Source: an uncultured bacterium (lineage in GTDB: Bacteria; Actinomycetota; Coriobacteriia; Coriobacteriales; Coriobacteriaceae). From it: a stretch of DNA of 5,184 bases. The notes under the pieces were generated by a model. That model did no database searches, had not been told where the DNA came from, and saw only the letters and a program-made list of their open reading frames with translations. Location of the stretch: positions 1 to 5,184 of the forward strand of contig CAJMOL010000137.1 of NCBI GenBank assembly GCA_905215095.1, in the 5' to 3' direction. Within the stretch, counting starts at the first letter, position 1; each line of letters opens with the position of its first letter. Position numbers and translations under genes: made by a program. This document shows positions 5,105-5,184 of this stretch, piece by piece.

Positions 5105-5184
5105 GGTCGTGCCTACTTTGTAGCAACGAGCCGGCGCGCTACCACAGCACCCAACCTTGCGGTTCAAGCCGTCGCTTGCGTACC
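5100..5184 (+). other. Region after the isomerase with weak inverted repeats
   Basis: No gene start is visible. AGTAGG (5100-5105) and CCTACT (5112-5117) form a 6-bp hairpin overlapping the isomerase stop codon, but only TT follows before G, so it is at best a weak terminator. A second inverted repeat, GTAGC (5120-5124) and GCTAC (5138-5142), has no T-tract. Without a clear terminator, transcription may run on beyond the window. Confidence 0.35.

Overview
The window reads as chromosomal DNA from a high-GC gut actinobacterium, most likely a Coriobacteriia member such as Collinsella. This is an inference from GC-rich third codon positions, strong purine-rich ribosome binding sites and the style of the proteins; no marker gene proves it. 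All four genes are on the + strand and all are catabolic or regulatory. No tRNA, rRNA, CRISPR array, insertion sequence or phage gene is visible.

Layout. Bases 1-239 are a leader region with no supportable gene. Next come two tightly linked genes, a ribokinase (rbsK, 240-1202) and an inosine/uridine-type nucleoside hydrolase (1233-2207), 30 bp apart and closed by a clear rho-independent terminator (2219-2257). A LacI-family regulator (2435-3445) follows as a single transcription unit, with its own promoter (TTGACA at 2306) and its own terminator (3513-3538). A 258-bp AT-rich intergenic region then leads to a 466-residue L-fucose isomerase-like (COG2407-type) protein (3704-5104). No convincing terminator is seen after it, so its transcription unit may continue past the window.

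How the genes may work together. The first pair forms a ribose salvage module: the hydrolase cuts nucleosides to base plus ribose, and ribokinase makes ribose 5-phosphate. The second half looks like a locally regulated sugar-isomerase unit. The strongest non-coding signal is a set of GTTTA/TAAAC half-sites crowded into only two places, upstream of the LacI gene (four copies) and upstream of the isomerase (six exact copies plus one variant). The two regions share a 12-of-14 element around AAACATTTA, and 21-bp spacing recurs in both. This suggests that the LacI protein controls itself and the isomerase. The regulator has an atypical hinge sequence, and the best palindrome has CA rather than CG at its centre, which is unusual for a LacI-family operator. 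The isomerase substrate cannot be named from the sequence. I see no evidence of a wholly new system; the regulatory arrays and the orphan isomerase deserve the most attention.
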